From assembly GCA_963921935.1 (NCBI GenBank), contig OY998185.1, positions 4,008,001 to 4,072,000 on the forward strand: a stretch of DNA of 64,000 nucleotides, read 5' to 3'. Below, piece by piece: positions 1 through 9,177 of the stretch. Every line of letters begins with the position of its first letter. The first letter of the stretch is position 1. The stretch is from Galeruca laticollis (Eukaryota; Arthropoda; Insecta; Coleoptera; Chrysomelidae). Position numbers and translations under genes: made by a program. The notes beneath the pieces were generated by a model. The model did no database searches. It was given only the letters and a program-made list of their open reading frames with translations, and had not been told where the DNA came from.

Positions 1-539
1 TGAATACAATAACAATACTTTGAAACTACAGTGAGAATTGATTTGTTGTAAATTTTCACACCCTTGTGCTGATTTTGTTCCATATAAAATAGTAGATCAA
101 AAGAACTCTTTTTTTTATTTAAAATGATAGTTTATATCAACTAAAGATATATACGCATTAGTGGTGTATTTAACATTACTATTTTAAATGAAACTTACTG
201 TTTCTGTATAATTCCCAATATATTGAAAAAAATGTTTAAAATTCTAAGAAATTTGACGTGTTTATTATTATATTAAATATTTGACAATTGTTTCAATATT
301 AAATATATCGAAACAATTGTCGAATTGTCAAATTTTTAACATTTTTTTTCAATATATTGTGGAATTATATAGAAAGAGTAAGTTTCATTTAAAACAGTAA
401 TATGAGTAGATTCCACAAAGTAAGGGTCGAGACAGTTAATTTCGTATATTTAACAAAGTAACTTTTGAACTCTCATTTATGCATTTGTTGATAAGTATTT
501 ATAATATAAAACATTTTAACCAACACTTTATCTTTTCAG
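1..539 (+). other. Paxillin intron (3' part)
   Basis: AT-rich intron sequence ending in a pyrimidine-rich acceptor at 531-539. It holds an imperfect foldback repeat (about 174-401, listed separately). No other coding signal was seen. Confidence 0.8.
174..401. repeat. Foldback (MITE-like) element A, imperfect inverted repeat
   Basis: The arms at about 174-233 and 343-401 are inverted copies with a few mismatches; both ends carry aaatgaaacttac-type sequence. A smaller inverted repeat lies inside (gacaattgtttc 283-294 against gaaacaattgtc 310-321). The sequence right after the element (402-446, including aagtaagggtcgagacag) recurs after element B at 2650-2697. A and B also share taaatgaaac near their ends and a cacaatata-type core, so they belong to one family inserted in different states of decay. 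Confidence 0.7.
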
Positions 540-806
540 GACTGTAGACAACCTTTCATCGGCGGATCGTTCTTCGATCATGAGGGTCAGCCGTATTGCG
601 AGACACACTACCATCTTAAAAGAGGTTCACTCTGTGCTGGATGCCACAAACCGATTTCAGGCCGGTGTGTTACAGCTATGTTTAAAAAATTCCATCCGGA
701 ACATTTTGTATGCGCCTTCTGTCTCAAACAATTGAATAAAGGCACGTTTAAAGAACAGAACGACAAACCATATTGCCATACATGTTTTGAAAAATTGTTC
801 GGTTAG
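540..806 (+). CDS. Pax: Paxillin, terminal coding exon (last LIM domains)
   Basis: Paxillin is a focal-adhesion scaffold whose C-terminal LIM domains target it to integrin adhesion sites. The exon follows a clear acceptor (tcttttcag ending at 539) and reads 88 codons in one frame to TAG at 804-806. It starts inside LIM3 (DCRQPFIGGSFFDHEGQPYC), continues through CAGCHKPISGRC and FHPEHFVCAFC, and ends at the last LIM zinc ligands (CHTCFEKLFG-stop). The second half (CAFCLKQLNKGTFKEQNDKP) is nearly identical to what I know of vertebrate paxillin, so the assignment is secure against leupaxin or Hic-5 relatives, which insects usually lack. The remaining exons must lie left of the window. No frameshift or stop is seen, so this is a functional host exon. 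Confidence 0.95.
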   Translation, partial: DCRQPFIGGSFFDHEGQPYCETHYHLKRGSLCAGCHKPISGRCVTAMFKKFHPEHFVCAFCLKQLNKGTFKEQNDKPYCHTCFEKLFG

Positions 807-2503
807 AAAGTCTATTTTTGTAGATTTATAAAGGAAGTTATTCCAATTGATTCATTATTGAAAAAACCGTTTTTAATATATTCATTATTTTTGTTAAGAA
901 AAACATCACAGACATACTGAATTATTGTTATATGTGATAACTTTGCTAGATTCACAAATAGCTTAGATCGTCAAATATTTAGTTACATAAAAAAATGTTT
1001 ATTGCAAGTTCTAACACTTCATAACTTCGTACCCCAAATGTATATGTATCCCTCTGTCTAATGAACTGTTTTTAGTTCCAGTTTTAGATATGGTCATACA
1101 CTTGATCTTCCTCATATACTCTATGTATTATATTTTTTATCATTCTTTCGAGCACAGTAACATCTGAAGTATTCTTTTCACTGTGACACGGCCAGAGCGC
1201 CCTACCTGCAATTCGTAAAATGCGTAAGACTTGGTGTAAGCAGACTGTGACTGATCGGCATAGACAGAAGCGGCAGAGGCTGTACCGCGTCAAAATCGCT
1301 TGAGCCGCACGATAGCTGCTATATAGGACACACCAATAAATTATAATTGCTTTGATATCACCGAGCGGCCGATTCTACCGCATGTTGCCACTCACGTGTA
1401 GGACAATGCCTTAATACTAATGTTTACTCATATGTTTTGTTTGTTCATTGGTGTTGTTTTCAGTAATATATCATTGTTTTATCGTTATTTCTGATATTTT
1501 TTAAGAGATTCTAAACACAATATGTATGTTTATAAATGTGTATTTTTGTTTATTAATTATCATTTGCAATCTTATATTCAAATTTTTTCTTTTATTTCTA
1601 TTTTTTAAGGTTTTTATGTCTTGCCACGTAATTGGGTGTTAGATTCATTTCATAACCTGTTATCTCATATTCATCCCAAATAGATATTTCAATTTGTTAT
1701 AAAATGTTAATATACCTTTATTATATCTTCAATGTGAATATATTGGAATCATTTCTTTTATTTATATTATTGGTTTCATTGGCATAAATAGACAGTAATC
1801 AATCAATAAGAGTTGAAAGTAAATTTTATAAAATTATTGTATTAACAATTTAAAATAATCCTTTATATTTTTGTTATGAATATATATCATAATTCTATCC
1901 TTTTTTCAATGAAAGACGTGCAATATCTGGAGATGACGTTATCACATCATAATTATTACAAGAAAACGGAAATATACAAGCAGTACACCTATATTAAGAA
2001 ATATTTATTATTTTTTCTTGCACTCTTTCAACATAGACAATTGTGATAGAATTGTACAAAGCAATACTTAACATTTATCTATTTGTATGTATTTTATTAT
2101 GCTATTAAACTATCTACTAGAAATTCTTGTATCTATTTTTTACACTTTACTCAAAATTCAAAACACAATGAAGATAATACCAGTTTTATTTTAATAAATT
2201 TTTTAATGGAAACATCACAATTTGATTAAATAATTTTTTAAAACTATTCAGTTATTAAGTTGAATATAATTATATAATCAAGAGGGACTATTTGACTGAT
2301 TGAACTACAATTTTAATAGTCTTATTTCCTTTTATTAACTGAAAAACTGTGGCTTGCTTATTATTCAAACTTCAGTAACTATCATTAGAATGATCAAATC
2401 CTGTTTTATCTTCTCTTAATTCTGAAAGTACAATTCACTGCAGTTCTACAAATATTTAGTGTATTTTTGGTTTATAAATATGTAAAAAATAAACTTTGTA
2501 AAA
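807..2503. other. Paxillin 3' UTR and downstream AT-rich sequence
   Basis: No second coding exon was recognised. A plausible poly(A) signal (aataaa) lies at 1335-1340. A short GC-richer patch at about 1185-1400 stands out from the surrounding AT-rich DNA, but I could not tie it to a gene or element. The rest is featureless AT-rich sequence. Confidence 0.5.
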
Positions 2504-2650
2504 GTGTTTTTAAATGAAACTCAAGGTCTCTAGTTAATTCCACAATATAATACAAGTTATTGAAAATTCTAAGAAATTGACTTAGAATTTTCAATAACTT
2601 GTATTATATTGTGGAATTAACTAGAGACCTTGAGTTTCATTTAAAAACAC
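2504..2650. repeat. Foldback element B: perfect 70-bp-arm hairpin
   Basis: The left arm (2504-2573) is the exact reverse complement of the right arm (2581-2650), with a 7-nt loop (aaattga, 2574-2580). Each arm tip begins gtgtttttaaatgaaac. The flank 2651-2697 (tccacgaagtaagggtcgag and on) is shared with the sequence after element A at 402-446. Perfect arm identity implies recent insertion or gene conversion. Read as RNA it would form a long uninterrupted duplex. Confidence 0.9.
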
Positions 2651-3012
2651 TAATATGAGCATATTCCACGAAGTAAGGGTCGAGACAGTCAATTTCATTA
2701 AACTTTGTAAAATTCATACTGAACATTCATACTTGTAGTTATAAATAAATCTTGTGTAAATGCCTATTTTTGACATTTCTAATAGATAGAAATTTGTTTA
2801 ATTTTCACTGGTATTCAAAGCTGGAACGTTGGAACAGTTTCACACGCAATCACGAATAAGGTCTATTAATGATGATTTGAAAATATGTAACTAAATAATA
2901 TAAAATGGAGAAAATTAATGCAACCTTTAAAATTTAGCGTATTTTTTATTTAGAATACCTCTTTTAATTTTACAATCATCACAAGCATTTTGAATTTAAA
3001 AAAAAAATTGAC
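2651..3012. other. AT-rich spacer
   Basis: The first roughly 50 bp are the conserved flank of the foldback family. The remainder is AT-rich with no ORF or repeat I could support. Confidence 0.5.
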
Positions 3013-4523
3013 AATTTAGTATACCAGGTGGAATGAAACAGTATTTTGTACCGTAAATTATAAACCACATTGTGGGGTAAACTATAGGCTACACATTTTT
3101 TCTTGGCAATTGATTAGAAAGACTAATTATTTCTCGATATTTTGTTTTTGGATCCATTCCAATATGTTTGTCTTTACAAAAGATACTCGTACAAATTTTC
3201 AAAGGAATCTCAATCTTTGCGACGTAAGTTAATATTCTAAGAAAAAACTAAAAAATTATGTATTCTTAATATCAACAGCAACAATTATTACATTAAAATT
3301 AAATATGAACAATTAACAACAAATTAATAACGTGTAATTTCTCCTCGTCCTCTTATAACAGCTTGAATTCGTTGAAGTAAGTTTGCTATTAAATTACTGA
3401 TAATCCCCGAGAAACGATCTCCCATTTTACAAGAACTATGCGTTCCAAATTTTGGATGTTTATTAGAGCAAGTACGTGACTTTGGACCGATTTTATTAGA
3501 ATATCAAAAAGATGCTCAATTGGGATTAAGTCGGCACTTCGTGGAGGAAAGTCTAATTTTTGGATGTTTATTCCATTTAAATAAACGGTCGCAGATCTTG
3601 CAATGGAGGCCGTGCATTACATTTCATGAAAATGAAAGTATCGCCTTTATACTGTGCAAATGACAAAACGTATTCTTCCACAATATTCTCCGATTCCACT
3701 CTGTATTCATAGACCAGCGACAAATGGGAACTAAATCCGTGCGTACGTCATAACAAATTCCCACCGAAAATATTTTTGAGCCGCCTCCAAAAGGTTCCTT
3801 GGTAGAAATGGTACACTCACTAAATCTTTCCCCTGGTCTCCTCCAATAGTCATGATCCCTTGTAAATATTAACCTGTGTCGTTTGTGTTCTCTTGTAAGC
3901 AAAGAACTACGGGCTGGTCTTCTAATGGTCAATACGAAGGTTTTTATCCTTCTTACAGGCCTAGACGAAATTTTAACATCTCTGACTATTTCAAGTTCAC
4001 TGCTCAATTCCTTTAAAACCTATTGTCGAAGAAAACGCTCATCAAGTTGACTGGTAATCATAACGCAACTTCTTCCGTCTTGAATCAAAGTTGTAGCTCT
4101 TACACATTCGTCGTTGGCTAAAATATGTGCCCTATTCATGATACCTTGAACTATACTACGGCTTACAAACTGCTCTATTTGCTTAACAGTCCAAAAACTG
4201 GAAAAACACTCGAACCACACCTTTTATGCTTTACTAGTGACACAATAAAAGAAATATTAATTTCTGTTCCTTGTCAAAATTGATACCAGCCACCTACGAC
4301 TTATTTTGTAACGAATTCACTTTAAGTTAAATTTGAATTACAAAAATTGTAGAGATTTAATTGAAAACTTGTATCTTTGGAATAAAACAAAATATCGACA
4401 ATTAATTATTCTTTCTAATAATTTGCAAAGAAAACATTTTTGGCCTTTAGTTTACCCCACAAGGTGTTTAGAATTTACGGAACATAAATATTGTTTCATT
4501 CCACCCGGTATACTAAATTATCA
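3013..4523 (-). mobile_element. Tc1-like DNA transposon, degenerate
   Basis: Imperfect terminal inverted repeats bound the element. The left end at about 3013-3090 contains atttagtataccaggtgg and ttgtggggtaaacta; the right end at about 4447-4523 carries the reverse complement with scattered mismatches. The total of about 1.5 kb is normal for Tc1/mariner. A broken transposase gene lies on the minus strand between the TIRs. The outermost TIR base and the TA target duplication could not be fixed by eye because the flanks are AT-rich. Confidence 0.75.
3330..4220 (-). pseudogene. Tc1-like transposase pseudogene
   Basis: Reading the minus strand from 4220, a first open segment (to 4020) contains an HTH-like stretch (DGRSCVMITSQLDERFLRQ). 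A second segment (4007-3624) has VRDVKISSRPVRRIKTF, the Tc1-style linker RREHKRHRL-type sequence with DHDYWRR, then FGGGSKIFSVG matching the GGGSVMVWG region. Downstream, toward 3330, similarity persists but stops and shifts accumulate. The catalytic D of the SDES motif is not preserved in the open frame (SECTIS instead). The gene cannot make an active enzyme. Its family rests on motif order, not a search. Confidence 0.65.
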
Positions 4524-5036
4524 AACTGATTTTTACAAAAAATCAGAAAGCTTGTGATAATTTCAATGACTTTCCTACAATGTACCAAAAGAACAACTTT
4601 AATCAGTTGAAAATTAAAACAGTTATTCTCAATTAAACATTTGTAATGAAATGGTATATTGCATAACAAGTTTTGTAATGAAATATTTCACATGAGTTTG
4701 TAGAATTGAGCCACGAGCCGTAGGCAAGTGGCTTAAGCAAACGAGTGTGAAATCGAATTTTCAACACATGTTTTACATGATATTTTTCCGAGGACCTCAA
4801 AAAAACGCAGAGTTAGTATTTTTTTTTAAGTTTTTAGTAAGGTTACACAAATTTAAAAATAAACTGATGCTTGAAGACGGTTTTTGACCATTTTATGTTC
4901 TTTTGTTGATACGAAGTTTTCAATTTTATACATATCAAACTCACAAATACAGAAAATTCAATAATTCCCTCCAATTCGCTCTTTCATTTGCTTCATAGAT
5001 AAGACAATATTATACACGGATAGATCGGAATCTTAC
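4524..5036. other. Spacer, no gene seen
   Basis: AT-rich. A short unit around 4690-4790 has alternating GC-richer words (gagccacgagccgtaggcaa) that look like part of an old repeat, but no ends could be defined. Confidence 0.4.
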
Positions 5037-5110
5037 GTTAAAACTCGAGGTCCCAGAGAACCGGTAGCGCCCCTTACGGCTGGAGGATCAATTAAATTTG
5101 GCGCGGCGGT
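5037..5110 (+). repeat. Short direct repeat, copy 1 (flanks THAP region)
   Basis: The segment around 5068-5098 (agcgccccttacggctggag, then gatcaatta) recurs with three differences in the same orientation at about 6212-6243. The two copies bracket the THAP exons. A weaker match (ggttctttt against agaactgtt) follows each. Confidence 0.55.
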
Positions 5111-5292
5111 TCTTTTGAATCTATAATTTTTCGTTTTGAATTATTTAATAAGAGCCCCGATTTTGAAAATCGAATGAAATTATCGAGTGACCTCGAATAT
5201 TGTCGAATCAAATTTACCCATATTTGAGTTCACTCGACAATTTCAATCAACTTCAATAAAACACAATTTGAACACAATAACACGTATATTAC

Positions 5293-5556
5293 ATATTAAA
5301 AAATTGAAAAAATTAAAAATCCATTAAAAAATATTACAAATACAATTAGAAAAACAACTAACGCAAGGAAATACTATAGAAACGGTGAAGCTTTTCCATC
5401 AGGGGACTTAGTTGACGATATTATTCAACACACACTATGTGGGTACTGTCTTCTTCAAATAACAGAAAAAGAGGAACAGCATTTATATGATGTTGCTCAT
5501 CAATTTGGTTTAAATTGTGTTCTTGAACTTCATTTTCACAAAATAATACAAAAATA
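5293..5556 (+). other. Unassigned open stretch (+ strand) or THAP exon 3 (- strand)
   Basis: On the plus strand a stop-free run ends at TAA near 5556 and encodes GEAFPSGDLVDDIIQHTLC, then a Glu-rich and His-rich tail; it has no ATG at a sensible place. On the minus strand the same DNA can be read from an AG at about 5532 for about 38 codons (FQEHNLNQIDEQHHINAVPL and on) to a stop, in the phase expected after THAP exon 2. I do not recognise either product. The minus reading is favoured only by its continuity with the THAP exons. Confidence 0.3.
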
Positions 5557-5597
5557 AGTTAATCATTCATCTTTAATATTTCATTAAAAAAACTTAC

Positions 5598-6087
5598 ATA
5601 TTTCAATGGAATTGCCCAATAGAGTGGGTACAGCATCAGCTTTTATTGTTGATCTATATCTGCTACCAACATAAACAGCTTCTGGTCCAAAATGTATGCC
5701 ACAAACTCTATAGGATTCACGAATTCTTTCAAGAGGTTTTTCCTTCATATCCAAACGTCCAATTGCAGACAACCAAATATTGCACATCTAAAATTATAAA
5801 ATAAATTCCATTTGTTCAAGCTTATTCAATTACTTTTATTGAAATATTGTAACAAAATATCCTCAAAAACAGTACACAATGTAAACCTGTTCTATAAAAC
5901 CAACGTTTTTAGCTAGAGATATACAAATTTAGTTTGAAATATGTGTATTTGTATATTCAAAATATAACAATTAACATTAGGGAAATTTTTAAGGTTAACT
6001 TACTTCCTGATTATTCGGGAAACGATACATCTCAAATCATTTTTTAGTAGAGTTAAAACAGTCTTTAACACAGCTCACAAACACCAT
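5598..6087 (-). pseudogene. THAP-domain gene, two exons, exon 1 has an in-frame stop
   Basis: THAP domains are C2CH zinc fingers that bind DNA and occur in host regulators and in P-type transposases. Exon 1 (6087-6004) starts MVFVSCVKDC, giving the first two Cys, and ends FEMYRFPNNQE before a GTAAGT donor. Exon 2 (5787-5598) follows an AG acceptor and encodes WLSAIGR, then RVCGIHF (the C-x2-H pair) and ADAVPTL, the AVPTIF-type box; it ends at another GTAAGT donor. The phases join cleanly over a 216-bp intron, giving a complete THAP domain in the right spacing. One codon of exon 1 is TGA (6039-6037), so the gene is a pseudogene, carries a sequencing error, or starts elsewhere. Short direct repeats flank it, so a transposon origin is possible. 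Confidence 0.7.
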
Positions 6088-6199
6088 TTTTATTGGAAAT
6101 TTATTCAATACAAATAACACAAATAAAAATATATTGGAAGTCGTTGTAAACAAATATCATAGATAAGAGAACATTATGACAAATACAGAAACTTGTCAC

Positions 6200-6275
6200 T
6201 TGCCAATTTGAGTCAGCGCCACTTACAGCTGGAGGATCAACTATTTTAGAAAGAACTGTTATTCTCATTTAAGTT
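6200..6275 (+). repeat. Short direct repeat, copy 2
   Basis: Second copy of the unit at 5068-5098 (agcgccacttacagctggag, then gatcaacta). It lies just upstream of the THAP start on the minus-strand gene. Confidence 0.5.
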
Positions 6276-6867
6276 TCCAGGGTATGATTTGCTTACAGTT
6301 CAAAAGTCAAACTTAAAATGTCATTCGGCAAAGCACTCTAACTGCGGACAAAATCATTATTAGACATCGGTAATCATCGACATGTGTGCAAAATAAAAAC
6401 AGCTGTCGGCTGTGTAGAAATACAAAAACATTCCCGTGTACTGGAAATTCGCAATGAAAAATCTATAATTCTTGGCAAATAAAAGCTGTTGACAAAAATA
6501 AAAGATAAAAAAAGTTATGAAGAAACCAACATCTTATTAGTAATAAAGTAGGAAATTGAGACTGGTCCTGAATTTGGTTTATAATACCACGTTTATTTCG
6601 GTCTTGTTTTACTTCAATAAAATAAACAGTTTTCGTTCAAACTAAAACAAATACTCTGGTGTATCATAAGTTAAAAGTGGTAGTACCCATCCAATGATCT
6701 CAGACAATCGCAGTGAGTACTAGATCAACTTTTTACACAAACTATTGTCTCTTCAATCGGGTTTTTGTTGTGGGAAGTTCTCGACAGGTTTTTCGGAACC
6801 AGTTTTAATTACTGTAAATTAACCTGCGACAGAGTCGGCCTCAGAATATTGTCTAAAGCATGTAAAG

Positions 6868-9155
6868 ATGACAGATAAAATCCCAAACGATGGAATTAAT
6901 CCATCACAACAAACCTACTCCAACATACTAGCTACACATAAATACCCTACAAAGCAATAAGCCACTATCCTTACATCAATTGATGGATCCATAGTCCAGC
7001 CGAAAAATGTTTTATATGCATCTCGGATCACAAACAAACAGAATTTGTATCTACCTTTCCTCTAAAACAACAATTGATAACCTGATTGCTCAACATAAAT
7101 CAATTAAAATAAAGGGTTTTAAAGATTAAAACTAACTTTTCCGCATTTGTGGCTCTGAACAATATTCTATCATAAAATTGTCGCTTGTATACACTTCGGG
7201 GGATGTATCGTGCTAACAAACCGAAATTTCTCCAAAAATAACCAAAAATGTAGTATATCTGGATTTATAGGACCCGCTGTACACGCTCTCGTCAGCAGAA
7301 AATCAATAGGGTATATCTGTGAGACACCTTGAGCAATATTCAATCATACAATTGGTCACTTGTATACACTCTGGAGGCTGTATCTTGCTAACGAACTGAA
7401 AATTCTCCAAAAATGACAAAAATGTGGTACTTCAAGTACCATAGCACCCGTTGTACTGGCTTTAATGAGCTGAACATTGATAGGGTCATCTTTGAGACGC
7501 TCTAAATAATATCCAATCATAAAATTGATCACTTGTATATACTCCAGAGGCTTTATCGTGTTAACAAATTGGAATTTCTCCAGAAATGACAAAAATGTTG
7601 TACATAAAGTACTATAGCACCTGTTGTACTGGCTCTGGTGAGCTGAAAATCAATAGGGTTCATCTGTGAGATGTTCTGAATAATATTCCATCATAAAATT
7701 GGTGACTTGAGCTACGGAGGCTGTATCGTGCTAACAAACTGAAATTTCTCAATAAATGACAAATATTTCGTACTTCAAGTACTATAGTACCCGTTGTACT
7801 GGCTCTGGTGAGCTAAAAATCAATAGGGTTCATCTGTGACATGTCTTTTACAATATTCAATCATAAAATTGTTGACTTGTTGCACTTCGGAGGCTGTATT
7901 GTGCTAACAAGACATGTAACGAAAAGTGGCCAACGACGACGACATACACACAGGATTTTTTTCTAAAAACAATTTTTTCGTGTTGTTGATGGAAATCGTA
8001 AGAATAACTCAAATTTTTTTTTCAAAATTCCAACTTTTTTTGGGGTAAACCGATACTTTTCTCACATATTAGATAGGTTGGCGGAAAAGTAATAAATGGA
8101 ATCGATACTGAATGTCGACGTTTAATAACTCCGTCACAACGTCTAGTAATATCATACGTATGCCCAACAATACATAATCCACAAATCGAAGAAGAAATCC
8201 AAAAAATGGGAATAAAAACAGTATCGCAAATGACATTCCTAAGAGTAGGAATGCCTGAAGCAGATTATAGTCACGTATTGAGCTTTCACAGACAAATTTT
8301 CATCTCCTCTTGAAAATGAATCTATTCCAGAATCTTTCGTAATAACAAACGATAATACCACCTACCGATTATTTCTTTCAATCGATAGATTGAATTGTTC
8401 AATGTGTAAAGCCATAGGTCACGAAGAATCCGCCTGTTTGAAACAAATAGATACACGCACCTTCGTAGAAGAAATGGATATCGGAAATAACCCTGGCCAA
8501 ACAAAAACATCAAAAAAAATTCTAAAGAAGAAACAGTCAACACAGAAAACACAACAGAAACCGAAACAAAGACAGCAGCAGAGAGTTCCTTGCCAGAATC
8601 CTCAAGAACGTCCCCAACCTTACCAATCACACCCCAAACTGCCACAGCAACGGCTTCCTCAAACATCGTCAAATTTTCTAAACCCACATCTACACAGAAT
8701 CAACAGCAATCAAACACCTATCTCACTACGTAAAGACAAATTTCAACATCACCTGAATGTTTAGAAACCCTTTATATCACCTTCGCTCAACCTGTTGAGC
8801 CATCCGAAACACAAACAAAAAATAACAAAAAAAATATAAATCAACTAATGAAGATATTCCTTCCATACTAGAATCAATTAAAGATCAGATTAAAAGTCGA
8901 AGCCCACCTTTTGTTTTAAATATCAATGAGATCTGTAACTTCCTACAAAACACTATTCATGCTACAAACCCAGAAATAATCGCACCAGATTATTCCAACG
9001 GATCATCTGAATTACTTGAAATTCTCAATTTCATCTATAAAAACATGAAAAATAAAACCTTAAAAAATAATATCACGCGGCGTAAGAAAAAATTATTTGC
9101 TACCAACATCTTAACTACAGATTTAAGTGACAGTGACACATTATCTCAACATTAA
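6868..9155 (+). pseudogene. LINE copy 1 ORF1 (gag-like), interrupted
   Basis: It begins MTDKIPNDGINPSQQTYSN at 6868 and carries VLYASRITNKQ, which aligns with HIYFASRISNNR in copy 2 and ILFTSRISNNR in copy 3. It is broken by a stop after about 30 codons, by the 977-bp insertion at 7114-8090 and by further shifts. After the insertion it continues with CRRLITP, FLRVGMPEADYSHVLSFHRQ and a zinc knuckle of type C-x2-C-x4-H-x4-C (CSMCKAIGHEESAC, about 8400-8440). The last codons (SDSDTLSQH) end at TAA 9153-9155. As in other I-type ORF1 proteins, the role would be nucleic-acid binding in the RNP. It is not functional here. Confidence 0.75.
7114..8090. mobile_element. Satellite-cored DNA element, copy 1 (inserted in LINE copy 1)
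   Basis: A non-coding element with a 10-bp inverted motif near its ends (acttttccgc 7135-7144; gcggaaaagt 8081-8090). It is flanked by aataaa at 7108-7113 and 8091-8096, a probable target duplication. The core is about five tandem units of 170-174 bp, each with a ggctgtatcgtgctaac-type word (about 7200, 7376, 7549, 7719, 7892). A unique right arm follows, containing a gacgacgac run and aaaaattccaactttttt. Copies 2 and 3 lie at 55071-56034 and from 63241 on the opposite strand. No transposase is encoded. Confidence 0.8.
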
Positions 9156-9177
9156 ATAAATTAATTAATATATTTCT

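Noticed and set aside
1084..1293. 69-codon minus-strand ORF in the GC-richer patch after paxillin
   Set aside because: Cys/Leu/Arg-rich low-complexity product, no motif, no splice or start context.
7114..8090. CRISPR-like or protein-coding tandem array
   Set aside because: Units are about 173 bp, contiguous, without spacers, in a eukaryotic TE setting.
8322..8687. 121-codon minus-strand ORF
   Set aside because: Antisense of LINE copy 1 ORF1, whose zinc knuckle is clear on the plus strand.
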